DNA from: CAIMUM01 sp034429715
GTDB lineage: Bacteria; Chloroflexota; Dehalococcoidia; GIF9; UBA5629
Reading direction: 5' to 3'
Assembly (NCBI GenBank): GCA_034429715.1
Contig: DAOUFR010000011.1
Span: 1 to 64,000, forward strand
DNA: 64,000 bases
The stretch's first letter is position 1; each line of letters starts with the position of its first letter. The position numbers and the translations under genes are program-made. The notes under the pieces are model-generated. The model had not been told where the DNA came from. It saw nothing but the letters and a program-made list of their open reading frames with translations, and made no database searches. Positions 16,128 to 24,726 of this stretch are shown piece by piece.

Positions 16128-16200
16128 GGGGGCGTAGCTTAGTCGGCAAAGCAGCGAACTTAAAATTCGCTGGATACGGGTTCGAGTCCCGTCGCCTCCA
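16128..16200 (+). tRNA. tRNA-Leu-like, anticodon UAA, with short (class I) variable loop
   Basis: A full cloverleaf fits: acceptor 16128-16134 with 16193-16199, D-stem GCTT/AAGC, anticodon stem GCGAA/TTCGC, T-stem ACGGG/CCCGT with a TTCGAGT loop, and discriminator A at 16200. The 7-nt anticodon loop places TAA at 16161-16163, which reads the Leu codon UUA. The variable loop is only 5 nt (16171-16175), while bacterial tRNA-Leu normally has a long variable arm. CCA is not encoded. Charging identity is therefore uncertain. Confidence 0.85.
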
Positions 16201-16265
16201 CTATTTAGCCTAGTATTCTGGGTACTAGCAGCTGTAACTGAACTAGCACCCATTGTCTCGGAGGG

Positions 16266-17285
16266 ATGAGCTCCTTGACTACTTATTATGATAACGAATG
16301 CTCTGGAAATGTCAACACTGTACCAGTGGTCAGACAGCTTCATGCTGTATTTAATTCTATCCCAGATGCCGAACTGTTGACCGCTCTGAAGTCTCCAACC
16401 GGAAGACCAGGATATACCGTCAACATTCTCTGGAAGACTTATGTCGCAATGACCGTCCTCAACCTGCCGACATTTGCTGACCTGATAAGAACATTGCATA
16501 ACAATCCGTTTATTGCAATTGCATGTGGGATAACAAGCGAAAAGGACATACCGAGTAAATTTGCGTATTCCCGCTTTATTCGCAAGTTGTCTCAACCTGA
16601 TATCGTACCGATGGTAAAGAATGTATCTCGAAACCTTACTCGGCAACTCTATGAGAAAATTCCAGGTTTTGGCAAAAGTGTGGCAATAGACAGTACAGAT
16701 TTGAAAGCATGGTCGAACGGGGCTAAAAAGCCCGTTTCTGATAAGGATGCAACATGGGCGGTAAAACCGGATACTGCTGGCAAGAAGAAATATTTCTTTG
16801 GTTATAAGCTTCATCTTATGGCTGACACACAATGCGAAATCCCGATAGTAGCGAATGTGACAACCGCCTCTATCGCTGATGTCCGTGTAGCTAGTAGGGT
16901 ATTGAGCCATGCACGATTCGCAAATGGGGCTTTTCATCCTGAATATGTGATTTGCGATGCTGGATATTGCAGTAAGAGCTTGAGGCGATCGATAAAAAGA
17001 CAGTACAGGGCTGAGCCAATAATTAAAGTGAATCCCACGCACAAGAAATCTTTGTTTGTTGAGACTAAGGAATGGCAGCAAATTTACGGTAGGCGTACTG
17101 CCATTGAGCGCATGTTTAGTCGACTCAAGTTGTATAGGCGACTTAACAATATTACTGTTCGTGGTATTCGTAAAGTAACTGTTCATTGTTTTCTTTCATT
17201 AATTGTTACTCAAGCTCAAGCCTTTTATGCTTCATCAAATAATCAATTGGCTTCTGCTAGACAATGTGTTTACTCATCAGTCTAA
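16266..17285 (+). CDS. IS5/IS4-like DDE transposase
   Basis: A 339-residue transposase of nearly full length with an apparently intact DDE triad: VAIDSTD, ICDAGYCS and the glutamate in RTAIERMFSRLK. The N-terminus has the helical region typical of IS5-group enzymes. I cannot find convincing terminal inverted repeats right next to the gene. It probably moved the surrounding material or itself into the region. It lies 65 bp after the tRNA. Confidence 0.88.
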   Translation: MSSLTTYYDNECSGNVNTVPVVRQLHAVFNSIPDAELLTALKSPTGRPGYTVNILWKTYVAMTVLNLPTFADLIRTLHNNPFIAIACGITSEKDIPSKFAYSRFIRKLSQPDIVPMVKNVSRNLTRQLYEKIPGFGKSVAIDSTDLKAWSNGAKKPVSDKDATWAVKPDTAGKKKYFFGYKLHLMADTQCEIPIVANVTTASIADVRVASRVLSHARFANGAFHPEYVICDAGYCSKSLRRSIKRQYRAEPIIKVNPTHKKSLFVETKEWQQIYGRRTAIERMFSRLKLYRRLNNITVRGIRKVTVHCFLSLIVTQAQAFYASSNNQLASARQCVYSSV

Positions 17286-17362
17286 GAAACCATGTTTTGA
17301 TAGGTGTATAATATTCATACTCGATTCCTCTTATAAGATTGATGTTGTCGGGAAGGAAGCAT

Positions 17363-18100
17363 ATGCATTCTTTTGATGGGGTCAATCTCAAAATCGTCAG
17401 GGTAAAGGAACAGATCGAAGCTTTCCGCAGAGATATTGAGTTGTTTCATACCTCTAAGCCCAAACCATGTGAAATCATTCCACATGGCGATACTAAAGGT
17501 CTTAACTATAGTCTTACCTATTGCATCAATCGACACCCCCCGAAAGAATGGGGTGTTCTTGCGGGTGAGATTGCTTATAACCTCCGATCCGCTCTCGACC
17601 ATTTGGCTTGGCAATTGGCATTGCTCAAGACCAATAATCCTTCTAGAAGTACTGAGTTTCCCATTTTTTACGATCAAGCCATATTCAATGATCCAGGAAA
17701 AGGGGTTAAGAATAAATGGAAGGATATACCTCTCTATATCCGACCTACTATCGAAAAGTTTCAACCTTACAATAGAGGAAAGTGGCCGGAACTTGAACTT
17801 CTTTGGTGTCTCCATGAAATTAATCGTATTGACAAGCATAGGGAAATTATCCCGTGTTTTCTTCAACCAAGGATCGGTATCAAAGGTGAGCAATTTGGTA
17901 CTTTTCAACCTATGAAATTGAACGATGGCGATACAATAACAGTCCTCAAATCTGAAGGTACAGCAAAATTGAAGATTATGGCAGAGATAGCGTTCGATGT
18001 CCCTGATTTCAGTTATCTCTTTCCCGCAATGGGTTTCTTGGGCATATATAAATTTATCAGCGATGAAGTAATCCCACGTTTCAAAGTCTTTTTCAAATGA
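17363..18100 (+). CDS. Hypothetical protein with HEPN-like helical core
   Basis: A 245-residue ORF. The segment GEIAYNLRSALDHLAWQLA is a pattern I associate with a family of uncharacterised bacterial proteins. The rest mixes helical and beta segments with no catalytic motif that I recognise. I start at ATG 17363 behind AAGGAAGC; an in-frame TTG at 17339 is an alternative. An antisense ORF of similar length exists but lacks these features. It is AT-rich and lies at the end of the insert. Confidence 0.7.
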   Translation: MHSFDGVNLKIVRVKEQIEAFRRDIELFHTSKPKPCEIIPHGDTKGLNYSLTYCINRHPPKEWGVLAGEIAYNLRSALDHLAWQLALLKTNNPSRSTEFPIFYDQAIFNDPGKGVKNKWKDIPLYIRPTIEKFQPYNRGKWPELELLWCLHEINRIDKHREIIPCFLQPRIGIKGEQFGTFQPMKLNDGDTITVLKSEGTAKLKIMAEIAFDVPDFSYLFPAMGFLGIYKFISDEVIPRFKVFFK

Positions 18101-18159
18101 ATTAGCTGTAACCATTGGTATAACGATTTACTCCATATCTAGATATTTATTTACACAGG

Positions 18160-18181
18160 GTTTCGCAACTGCCTCAAGCTT
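18160..18181. repeat. Right copy of the 22-bp inverted repeat
   Basis: The reverse complement matches 15302-15323 at 20 of 22 positions. It lies 19 bp upstream of the ychF -35 box, so a regulatory role for ychF is an alternative to a transposon end. Confidence 0.7.
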
Positions 18182-18199
18182 CAGCCTCGAGCTGTGGTA

Positions 18200-18228
18200 T
18201 TGCATTTTCGTTCAGGCTGTCATATAGT
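18200..18228 (+). promoter_or_regulatory. Promoter of ychF
   Basis: TTGCAT (18200-18205) and TATAGT (18223-18228) are 17 bp apart, 22 bp before the ychF start. The transcript would have a very short leader. Confidence 0.55.
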
Positions 18229-18249
18229 TTTCTGGCAGGTCAACACAAT

Positions 18250-19350
18250 ATGGAAATCAGCATTATAGGTTTGCCCGGCAGCGGAAAAACAACTGTTTTC
18301 GACGCTTTGACCAAATGTTCCGCCGAGCCCAGGCCGCACGGCGGCGCCGGGCTTACCCTGTTTCCGGCAGTAGCCAAGGTGCCGGACGCGCGCGTGATGA
18401 AGCTCAGCGATATCTTCCATCCCAAAAAGACTACACTGGCCGAGATAAAATACGTGGATTACGCCGGGCTTCCCAAAGGATTCGGCAGGGAGCAGGGGGT
18501 CAGCGGGCAGTTTCTCAACAGCCTCAGCACCTCGGATGCCATTCTGCAGGTCGTGAGAGCTTTCGAAGACGCGAATATACCCCATGTGGACGGGAGGATC
18601 GATCCGCTCAAAGACATCGAAACTCTGGACATGGAGCTCGTGTTCTCCGACCTGACCATCATCGAGAAACGGCTGGGACGCCTCGAATCAGCATTGAAAA
18701 TGGGGAAGTCCTCCGAGCGGGACGCGGCCGTCAAAGAGCAGGCGCTGCTCGGGAAAATCAAGGCTTCTCTGGACCAGGGAATCCCCATCAGGCTGCAAAA
18801 ATTGGCCGCAGACGAATTACGGGCGATCAGTAATTACCAGTTTTTGACGGCCAAGTCGATGCTGATCGTGATCAACATCGGCGAAAAGCAGTTGCCCGAG
18901 GCGGAAAGCATTCTTGGCACTCTTAAAGCAGCCTACTCCATGCCACAGGTGGAGCTCATCTCCATGTGCGGCAAACTGGAAAGGGAGCTGGCGCAACTGC
19001 AGGACGATGAGGCGGAGGAGTTCCGCAAGGATATCGGCCTCAAAGAAACCGCCTTCGCCGCTGTTATCAGACACTCTTATAGCCTGCTGGGTTTAATATC
19101 TTTCTTCACGGTGGGAGATGATGAGGTGAAGGCCTGGACTGTCAGGGAGAATACACCCGCCATCCAGGCGGCCGGCAAGATCCATACCGATATCGAGAGG
19201 GGTTTTATCAGGGCCGAGGTTATGAGCTATGACGATTTTATCAAGAGCGGGAGCACGGCCGAGGCGCGCAAGCACGGTTTACTGAGGCTGGAAGGTAAAA
19301 CCTATGCCGTGCGCGACGGGGATATCATGCATTTCCTGTTCAACGTATAA
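18250..19350 (+). CDS. ychF: YchF-family (Obg-like) P-loop ATPase
   Basis: A 366-residue P-loop protein close to the usual YchF length of about 363. The P-loop is GLPGSGKTT, and switch II includes DYAGLPKGFGREQGVSGQFL. The nucleotide-specificity segment reads NIGE, as expected for ATP-preferring YchF and not NKxD. The C-terminal DUF933/TGS-like domain holds GFIRAEVMSYDDFI. It binds ribosomes and is linked to stress responses. It is more diverged than most YchF proteins at the N-terminus (GSGK for NVGK). Confidence 0.88.
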   Translation: MEISIIGLPGSGKTTVFDALTKCSAEPRPHGGAGLTLFPAVAKVPDARVMKLSDIFHPKKTTLAEIKYVDYAGLPKGFGREQGVSGQFLNSLSTSDAILQVVRAFEDANIPHVDGRIDPLKDIETLDMELVFSDLTIIEKRLGRLESALKMGKSSERDAAVKEQALLGKIKASLDQGIPIRLQKLAADELRAISNYQFLTAKSMLIVINIGEKQLPEAESILGTLKAAYSMPQVELISMCGKLERELAQLQDDEAEEFRKDIGLKETAFAAVIRHSYSLLGLISFFTVGDDEVKAWTVRENTPAIQAAGKIHTDIERGFIRAEVMSYDDFIKSGSTAEARKHGLLRLEGKTYAVRDGDIMHFLFNV

Positions 19351-19398
19351 TAATCGCTAATATTTGTACCGTGCCCCCTGTGATCCTTTCTCTTCAAG

Positions 19399-19427
19399 TT
19401 CACCGGCAAAAACCACGGTGTTATAAT
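19399..19427 (+). promoter_or_regulatory. Promoter of ppsA
   Basis: A consensus TATAAT (19422-19427) lies 17 bp after TTCACC (19399-19404), in front of ppsA. Confidence 0.55.
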
Positions 19428-19469
19428 AGTCGATGATTTTTCCGGCATACTCACTATTAAGGAGCTTCC

Positions 19470-21743
19470 ATGAAAAAAAGCCACAAGGTCATAGCCTGGT
19501 TTGAGGAAATCACAAGGGAAGACATCGGCATCGCGGGCGGCAAGGGCGCCAACCTGGGCGAGATGGTACACGCCAATATACCGGTCCCACCCGGCTTTGT
19601 CGTAACCGCCACAGCCTATTACGAGTTCCTGGAAGCGACCGACCTTATGGACGAGATAAGGAAATTGCTGAAGGATGTAGATGCGAACGACAGCCGGGCG
19701 CTGCAGGACGCGTCTTACCATATAAAGGAGAAAATCGTCAGCGTGGCCATGCCGGAACACATGGTGAAAGAGATACAGACATCCTACCGCAAGCTGGGAG
19801 GCGGGCTGGTGGCGGTGAGGTCTTCGGCAACTGCGGAGGACCTTCCGGATGCTTCGTTTGCCGGACAACAGCGCACATTCCTTAACATACAGGGCGAGGA
19901 ATCCGTGGTCAAGGCTGTGCAGGAATGCTGGGCTTCCTTATTTGAATCAAGGGCCATTTTTTACCGCCATGAGCAGGGATTCGATCACTTCAAGGTTGGC
20001 ATAGCCGTACCTGTGCAGCGAATGATCCAGTCGGAGGCCGCCGGCGTGATGTTCACGGTGGAGCCGCTCAGCAGCGACCGCAGCAAAATACTGATCGAGG
20101 CCATTTTCGGGCTGGGTGAAGCCATAGTATCAGGGGACCTGACCCCCGATCAGTACACTCTGGACAAAAACAGCCTGTCTATTCTGGATAAAAAAATCGT
20201 CGAACAGGACTGGTTCCTGACGCGCAATCTCGAGGTGAAACCCGACGAACTTGAGACAAATATTAAGGTGCCGGTGCCGCCCAAACGTCAAAAAATACAG
20301 AAAATTGACGACGCCGATATTATCGGTCTGGCCACCATCGGCAAAAGGCTGGAGGAACACTATAAGACGCCGCAGGACGTCGAATGGGCCAAGGAAGGCG
20401 GGAAACTGTATATCGTACAGACACGTCCCGTCACCACTCTCAATCAACCCATGGACGCCTCTACCGTGGACGAACTGAAAGCCGAGGCCATCTTAACCGG
20501 TGTAGCGGCAAGCCCCGGCGCAGCCAGCGGCGTGGTCAAGATCATCCGTGACCCATCGCAAATCGATAAAATCATAGACGGCGATATCCTGGTAGCCGAG
20601 ATGACGACACCTGATTTTGTGCCGGCCATGAAACGGGCCGTTGGTATAATTACGGACAGGGGCGGAAGGACCGCCCATGCAGCGATCGTCAGCAGGGAGC
20701 TCGGCATCCCCTGCATCGTGGGCACCGAGCGCGCTACCTCCCTGCTCAAAGACGGCCAGGAGGTGACCGTCGACGGATCGTCCGGCAAGGTGTATTCGGG
20801 CCGCGTTGCTATCAAGAGCAAAAAGGCCAAAATCCGCAGCACGTCGGGCGCCCGCATCAAGACTAAAACCAAACTTTATGTAAATCTGGCTGAGCCCGAG
20901 CTGGCGGAAAGGATAGCGGAACGTGACGTGGATGGAGTGGGACTTTTGAGGGCCGAGTTCATCATGGCCAGGATGGCGGGACATCCTCGCTTCATGCTTC
21001 ACGAAGGTAAAGCCGCCCAATACATGGATGTGCTGACCAAGAATATCACCATGTTTACCAGGGCCTTTCATCCCAGGCCGGTCGTGTACCGCACCACCGA
21101 TTTCAAAACCAACGAGTACAGGAATTTGCCCGGCGGCTATAAATACGAGGAAACCGAAGAAAACCCGATGATCGGCTACCGGGGCTGCTCAAGGTATACC
21201 CACGAAGTTGAGGTTTTCAGGATGGAGCTCGACGCCATTAAAAGAGTCTGCCAGTCCTACGATAACCTTTACGTCATGATACCCTTCGTGCGCTTTGTAT
21301 CCGAGATCGTACAAATCAAGAAGATACTGACGGAGGAGGGCTTTTACCAGTTCCCCAAGTTCAAGCTGTGGATGATGGTCGAGGTGCCTTCCAATATCCT
21401 GCTCATGGACAAATTTATCGATGCCGGCATTGACGGCATATCCATTGGTTCCAACGACCTCACGCAGCTTATCCTGGGTATAGACCGGGATAACTCCAAA
21501 CTTGCCACGCAATTCGACGAAAGGAACGAGGCCGTGATGCTGGCCATCGAAAAGGCCGTAACCACCTCGGTCAGCAAGGGCATCACCTGCTCGATCTGCG
21601 GGCAGGCGCCATCTACCTATCCCGAGATAACCGAAAAGCTGGTAAGCTGGGGCATCACATCGATATCCGTGACACCTGATATGATCGACGAGACGCGGCA
21701 TATCATAGCCGACGCGGAAGAAAAACTGGCCGCCCGAAAATAA
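19470..21743 (+). CDS. ppsA: Phosphoenolpyruvate synthase
   Basis: A 757-residue enzyme that makes PEP from pyruvate and ATP, a gluconeogenic step. The N-terminal ATP-grasp domain contains VAVRSSATAEDLPDASFAGQ. The swivelling phosphohistidine domain has GGRTAHAAIVSRE with the catalytic His at residue 403. The C-terminal PEP-binding barrel includes GSNDLTQLILGIDRD and the catalytic Cys in CSICGQAPS. Length and motifs are standard. AAGGAG precedes the ATG. Confidence 0.96.
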   Translation: MKKSHKVIAWFEEITREDIGIAGGKGANLGEMVHANIPVPPGFVVTATAYYEFLEATDLMDEIRKLLKDVDANDSRALQDASYHIKEKIVSVAMPEHMVKEIQTSYRKLGGGLVAVRSSATAEDLPDASFAGQQRTFLNIQGEESVVKAVQECWASLFESRAIFYRHEQGFDHFKVGIAVPVQRMIQSEAAGVMFTVEPLSSDRSKILIEAIFGLGEAIVSGDLTPDQYTLDKNSLSILDKKIVEQDWFLTRNLEVKPDELETNIKVPVPPKRQKIQKIDDADIIGLATIGKRLEEHYKTPQDVEWAKEGGKLYIVQTRPVTTLNQPMDASTVDELKAEAILTGVAASPGAASGVVKIIRDPSQIDKIIDGDILVAEMTTPDFVPAMKRAVGIITDRGGRTAHAAIVSRELGIPCIVGTERATSLLKDGQEVTVDGSSGKVYSGRVAIKSKKAKIRSTSGARIKTKTKLYVNLAEPELAERIAERDVDGVGLLRAEFIMARMAGHPRFMLHEGKAAQYMDVLTKNITMFTRAFHPRPVVYRTTDFKTNEYRNLPGGYKYEETEENPMIGYRGCSRYTHEVEVFRMELDAIKRVCQSYDNLYVMIPFVRFVSEIVQIKKILTEEGFYQFPKFKLWMMVEVPSNILLMDKFIDAGIDGISIGSNDLTQLILGIDRDNSKLATQFDERNEAVMLAIEKAVTTSVSKGITCSICGQAPSTYPEITEKLVSWGITSISVTPDMIDETRHIIADAEEKLAARK

Positions 21744-21778
21744 CGGGCGCCGCCGATCAGCATGGTAAGTTATTACTC

Positions 21779-22807
21779 ATGTCTGAAATGAATGTTCGAC
21801 AAAGGCTGGAGCAGGCCGAGGAGAACCTGTCGCCCTACGCGGCGCGCAGCATTGCCAGCCGCGGCAGGAGGGTTGCCGAGCAGCCGTGCCCTTTGAGAAC
21901 CGCTTTCCAGCGCGACCGCGACCGCATTATATTCTCCAATGCCTTCCGCAGGCTTAAACACAAGACCCAGGTATTCATTGCTCCGGAGGGCGACCACTAT
22001 ATAACACGCCTGACGCATACGCTGGAAGTTTCACAGATAGGCCGCACTATCTCCCGGGCGCTTTCCCTGAACGAAGACCTGACTGAAGCTATAGCTCTTG
22101 GCCATGACCTGGGGCATACACCCTTCGGGCACATAGGTGAAAATGTGCTGAACGAACTGGTCCCCGGCGGATTCAAGCATTACGAGCAGAGCCTGAGGGT
22201 GGTGGACCATATCGAAAATAAAGGCACGGGACTGAACCTGACCTGGGAGGTGCGGGACGGCATATTGAACCATTCCAAGGGCGACCTAGAGATACTGGAA
22301 GAAGGATGGAATACCGTGTCCACAGTGGAGGGCCAGGTGGTGAAGATGGCCGACCTGGTGGCATATATAAACCACGATGTCGAAGACGCTATCCGCGCCG
22401 GCATAATATCCAGCTCCGACCTGCCGGTCTCCACCGTCAGGACGCTGGGACAGTCCAATTCAAGCCGCATCAATACGCTGGTCACGAACATCGTAGCCTT
22501 TTCATCGGGAAAGATGGACGGCGGCGCCGACCGGCAGATCATAGGGATGAGCCCCGAAGTCCTGAACGCTGCCAACGAGCTGCGCGAGTTTCTCTTCGCC
22601 AGGGTTTACCGGAACAGCCTGGAGGAAGGGAAAGCGTCGGACGCCCGCGAGATAATACTCCTTCTGTACCGCCATTTCCTCAAGGATCCGACGAGGCTGC
22701 CCGGGGAGTACAGGATGTTGGATGGCGGCCATGAACGCCGCATCGCCGACTATATAGCAGGCATGACGGACCATTATGCTATACTCACAGCAGAAAACCT
22801 CAGATAA
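21779..22807 (+). CDS. dgt: dGTPase-like HD-domain triphosphohydrolase
   Basis: A 342-residue HD-domain protein. Metal ligands are visible in RLTHTLEVSQIGRTI and ALGHDLGHTPFGHIGE, and a later NHDVEDAI supplies the third site. The N-terminus SRGRRVAEQPCPLRTAFQRD is typical of dGTP triphosphohydrolase-like proteins that set dNTP pools. No strong ribosome site precedes the ATG. It precedes dnaG, a common neighbour in Gram-positives and Chloroflexota. Confidence 0.93.
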   Translation: MSEMNVRQRLEQAEENLSPYAARSIASRGRRVAEQPCPLRTAFQRDRDRIIFSNAFRRLKHKTQVFIAPEGDHYITRLTHTLEVSQIGRTISRALSLNEDLTEAIALGHDLGHTPFGHIGENVLNELVPGGFKHYEQSLRVVDHIENKGTGLNLTWEVRDGILNHSKGDLEILEEGWNTVSTVEGQVVKMADLVAYINHDVEDAIRAGIISSSDLPVSTVRTLGQSNSSRINTLVTNIVAFSSGKMDGGADRQIIGMSPEVLNAANELREFLFARVYRNSLEEGKASDAREIILLLYRHFLKDPTRLPGEYRMLDGGHERRIADYIAGMTDHYAILTAENLR

Positions 22808-22854
22808 ACACCGATCTCTCCCTATCCGCGCAATAAACAAGCTCTGATCAGACT

Positions 22855-24726
22855 ATGAACACGACAGACGAGATCAAACAGAGGCTGGACATCGTGGACG
22901 TGGTGTCGCAGTACGTCAAGCTGACCAAGTCGGGCCGCAACTACAAGGCCAACTGCCCCTTCCACAGCGAAAAAACGGCCTCTTTTTTCGTTTTCCCCGA
23001 GAAGCAAAGCTGGCATTGTTTCGGAGCATGCGCCACGGGAGGCGACATATTCACCTTCGTGATGAAAAAGGAGGGTATCGATTTCGGCCAGGCGCTACGT
23101 ATCCTGGCGGAAAAGGCCAATATCACTCTCACTTACAGGACCAGCCAGGCCTCCGCCGAAGAGAAGTCCCGGCAGGACACCCTTTTCAAACTGAACGAGG
23201 TCGCTGCGGAATACTATCACTATCTGCTGCTGCATGACGCAGAGGCTGAGACAGCCAGAAAATATACGGCAGGCCGGGGCCTCTCCCAGACGGTGATAGA
23301 CAATTTTCAACTGGGATACTCGCCCAATAAGTGGGACGGCCTGCTCGGCTATCTGTCCAAAGCAGGCTACAGGGAAGACGACATACTGGCAGTCGGGCTG
23401 ATCATTCAGCGCGACACAGGCGGCTTCCACGACAGGTTCAGAAACAGGCTGATGTTCCCCATACGGGATGTAAAGGGCCGTGTGGTCGGATTCGGCGGCC
23501 GTGCGCTGGACGATTCAATCCCCAAATACCTGAATTCGCCGCAATCGATATTGTTCGACAAGAGCTCCATTATCTACGGGATAGAGCGCGCTGCATCAGC
23601 GATCAGGCAGCATGACAGCGTGGTGATCAGCGAAGGATACATGGACACTCTGGCGGCGCACCAGTTCGGCTTCGAAAATACGGTCGCATCAATGGGCACC
23701 GCCCTCACGGAAAAACAGATATCGACTCTGCGCAAGCTGACGCGCAATATCATCGTTGCACTCGATGCCGACGCGGCCGGGCTTGAGGCCACGGCCCGCA
23801 GCATCACCACCATCGATGAACAGATACCCAAGGACCATTGGATGCCCTGGATTGAGCCGAAGACCTACAGTGAACTGGTCAAGCACGAGGTTCAGGTGGT
23901 CGAGATCGCGGGGGGGAAAGATCCGGACGAAATCATACGCAGTTCGCCCGACAAATGGGCCGGGCTGCTCAAGGAGTCTCAGCCCATAATCGATTTTACT
24001 TTAAAAAAGGAAATTGCTAATATAGACCAAAATAATCCCAAAGATAAGTCCGCATTAGTATCAAAGTTTTTACCAATTCTATCTCAGGTAGATGACAACG
24101 TCCGGCGTGCCCATTATGTTGAGAAGTTGTCGCACCTTCTCGGGCTTAATAAAGGGTTCGTACATGATGCAATATCCGATTTCCGGACCAGGGAAAAGAA
24201 ATCTAAAGCGGCGAGTGGCAGCAAGGCCATAAAGAGCTATGCCGATCAGATCGCATCTCCACATCATATTGAAAAGTATGTTCTGGCGTTATTACTCCTG
24301 TTCGCCGATCTCCGGGAGGAAGGCATGAGACTATCTGAGAAATATTTTGAACTTTCGGAAAATAAGGCTATATTATTGAAATGGCAGGGTGCTGCTAATC
24401 CGGATTCGCTTGGCGAGGATATGGATCCCCTGCTAAAGGAATTCTATGACCAGCTGATATCCATGGGGAATAAAATACCTTCATCCGTATATCATGATCG
24501 TAAGGATCGGGAAAACACATTGAACGATTGCATCAATAGATTGCTTGAGCGCCACATAAGAAATCGTGAGATCGAGAAGAAATTCATCCTATCCGAAGAG
24601 AAAGGCAGCGGTGATGTCGATAGTCAATTAGCGAAACTGATCGAACTGGATATAAAGGAAAGCCAGCAACTGCATGATATCTTCAATAAGCGCGGCCGAC
24701 TTTTCAGCCGTACAAAGGGAGACTGA
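22855..24726 (+). CDS. dnaG: DNA primase
   Basis: A 623-residue primase. The N-terminal CHC2 zinc finger is CPFHSEKTASFFVF followed by WHCFGAC. The catalytic core has the TOPRIM motifs EGYMDTLAAHQFG and ALDADAAGLE. The C-terminal helicase-binding region is weakly conserved. Codon use turns markedly AT-richer from about 24000 to the end. It ends directly against the rpoD start, the classic macromolecular synthesis order. Confidence 0.95.
   Translation: MNTTDEIKQRLDIVDVVSQYVKLTKSGRNYKANCPFHSEKTASFFVFPEKQSWHCFGACATGGDIFTFVMKKEGIDFGQALRILAEKANITLTYRTSQASAEEKSRQDTLFKLNEVAAEYYHYLLLHDAEAETARKYTAGRGLSQTVIDNFQLGYSPNKWDGLLGYLSKAGYREDDILAVGLIIQRDTGGFHDRFRNRLMFPIRDVKGRVVGFGGRALDDSIPKYLNSPQSILFDKSSIIYGIERAASAIRQHDSVVISEGYMDTLAAHQFGFENTVASMGTALTEKQISTLRKLTRNIIVALDADAAGLEATARSITTIDEQIPKDHWMPWIEPKTYSELVKHEVQVVEIAGGKDPDEIIRSSPDKWAGLLKESQPIIDFTLKKEIANIDQNNPKDKSALVSKFLPILSQVDDNVRRAHYVEKLSHLLGLNKGFVHDAISDFRTREKKSKAASGSKAIKSYADQIASPHHIEKYVLALLLLFADLREEGMRLSEKYFELSENKAILLKWQGAANPDSLGEDMDPLLKEFYDQLISMGNKIPSSVYHDRKDRENTLNDCINRLLERHIRNREIEKKFILSEEKGSGDVDSQLAKLIELDIKESQQLHDIFNKRGRLFSRTKGD

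Larger units (their letters stand above)
15302..18181. mobile_element. Candidate AT-rich insert (unclassified) between rpsF and ychF
   Basis: The segment is clearly richer in A+T than its flanks. It carries two divergent small genes, a tRNA-like gene, an IS5-like transposase and a hypothetical gene. It is bounded by the 22-bp inverted repeat. The repeat copies have the same orientation relative to rpsF and to ychF, so they could also be shared promoter-upstream sequence. The limits of the element are therefore inferred. Confidence 0.5.

Noticed and set aside
15558..17186. A 542-codon minus-strand ORF across the insert
   Set aside because: It runs antisense to the winged-helix gene, the tRNA and the transposase. 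The GGDGTRTRI segment is the usual false translation of a tRNA.
16201..17340. Terminal inverted repeats of the IS5-like element
   Set aside because: I compared the sequences next to the transposase on both sides and found no convincing match.
16230..18112. Direct 9-bp repeat AGCTGTAAC at 16230-16238 and 18104-18112 as a target duplication
   Set aside because: Length does not fit IS5-type duplications and the flanks show no terminal repeats. It could be chance.
17315..18115. A 266-codon minus-strand ORF opposite the 245-residue gene
   Set aside because: The plus-strand frame has a ribosome site and a family-like core; the minus-strand frame has neither.
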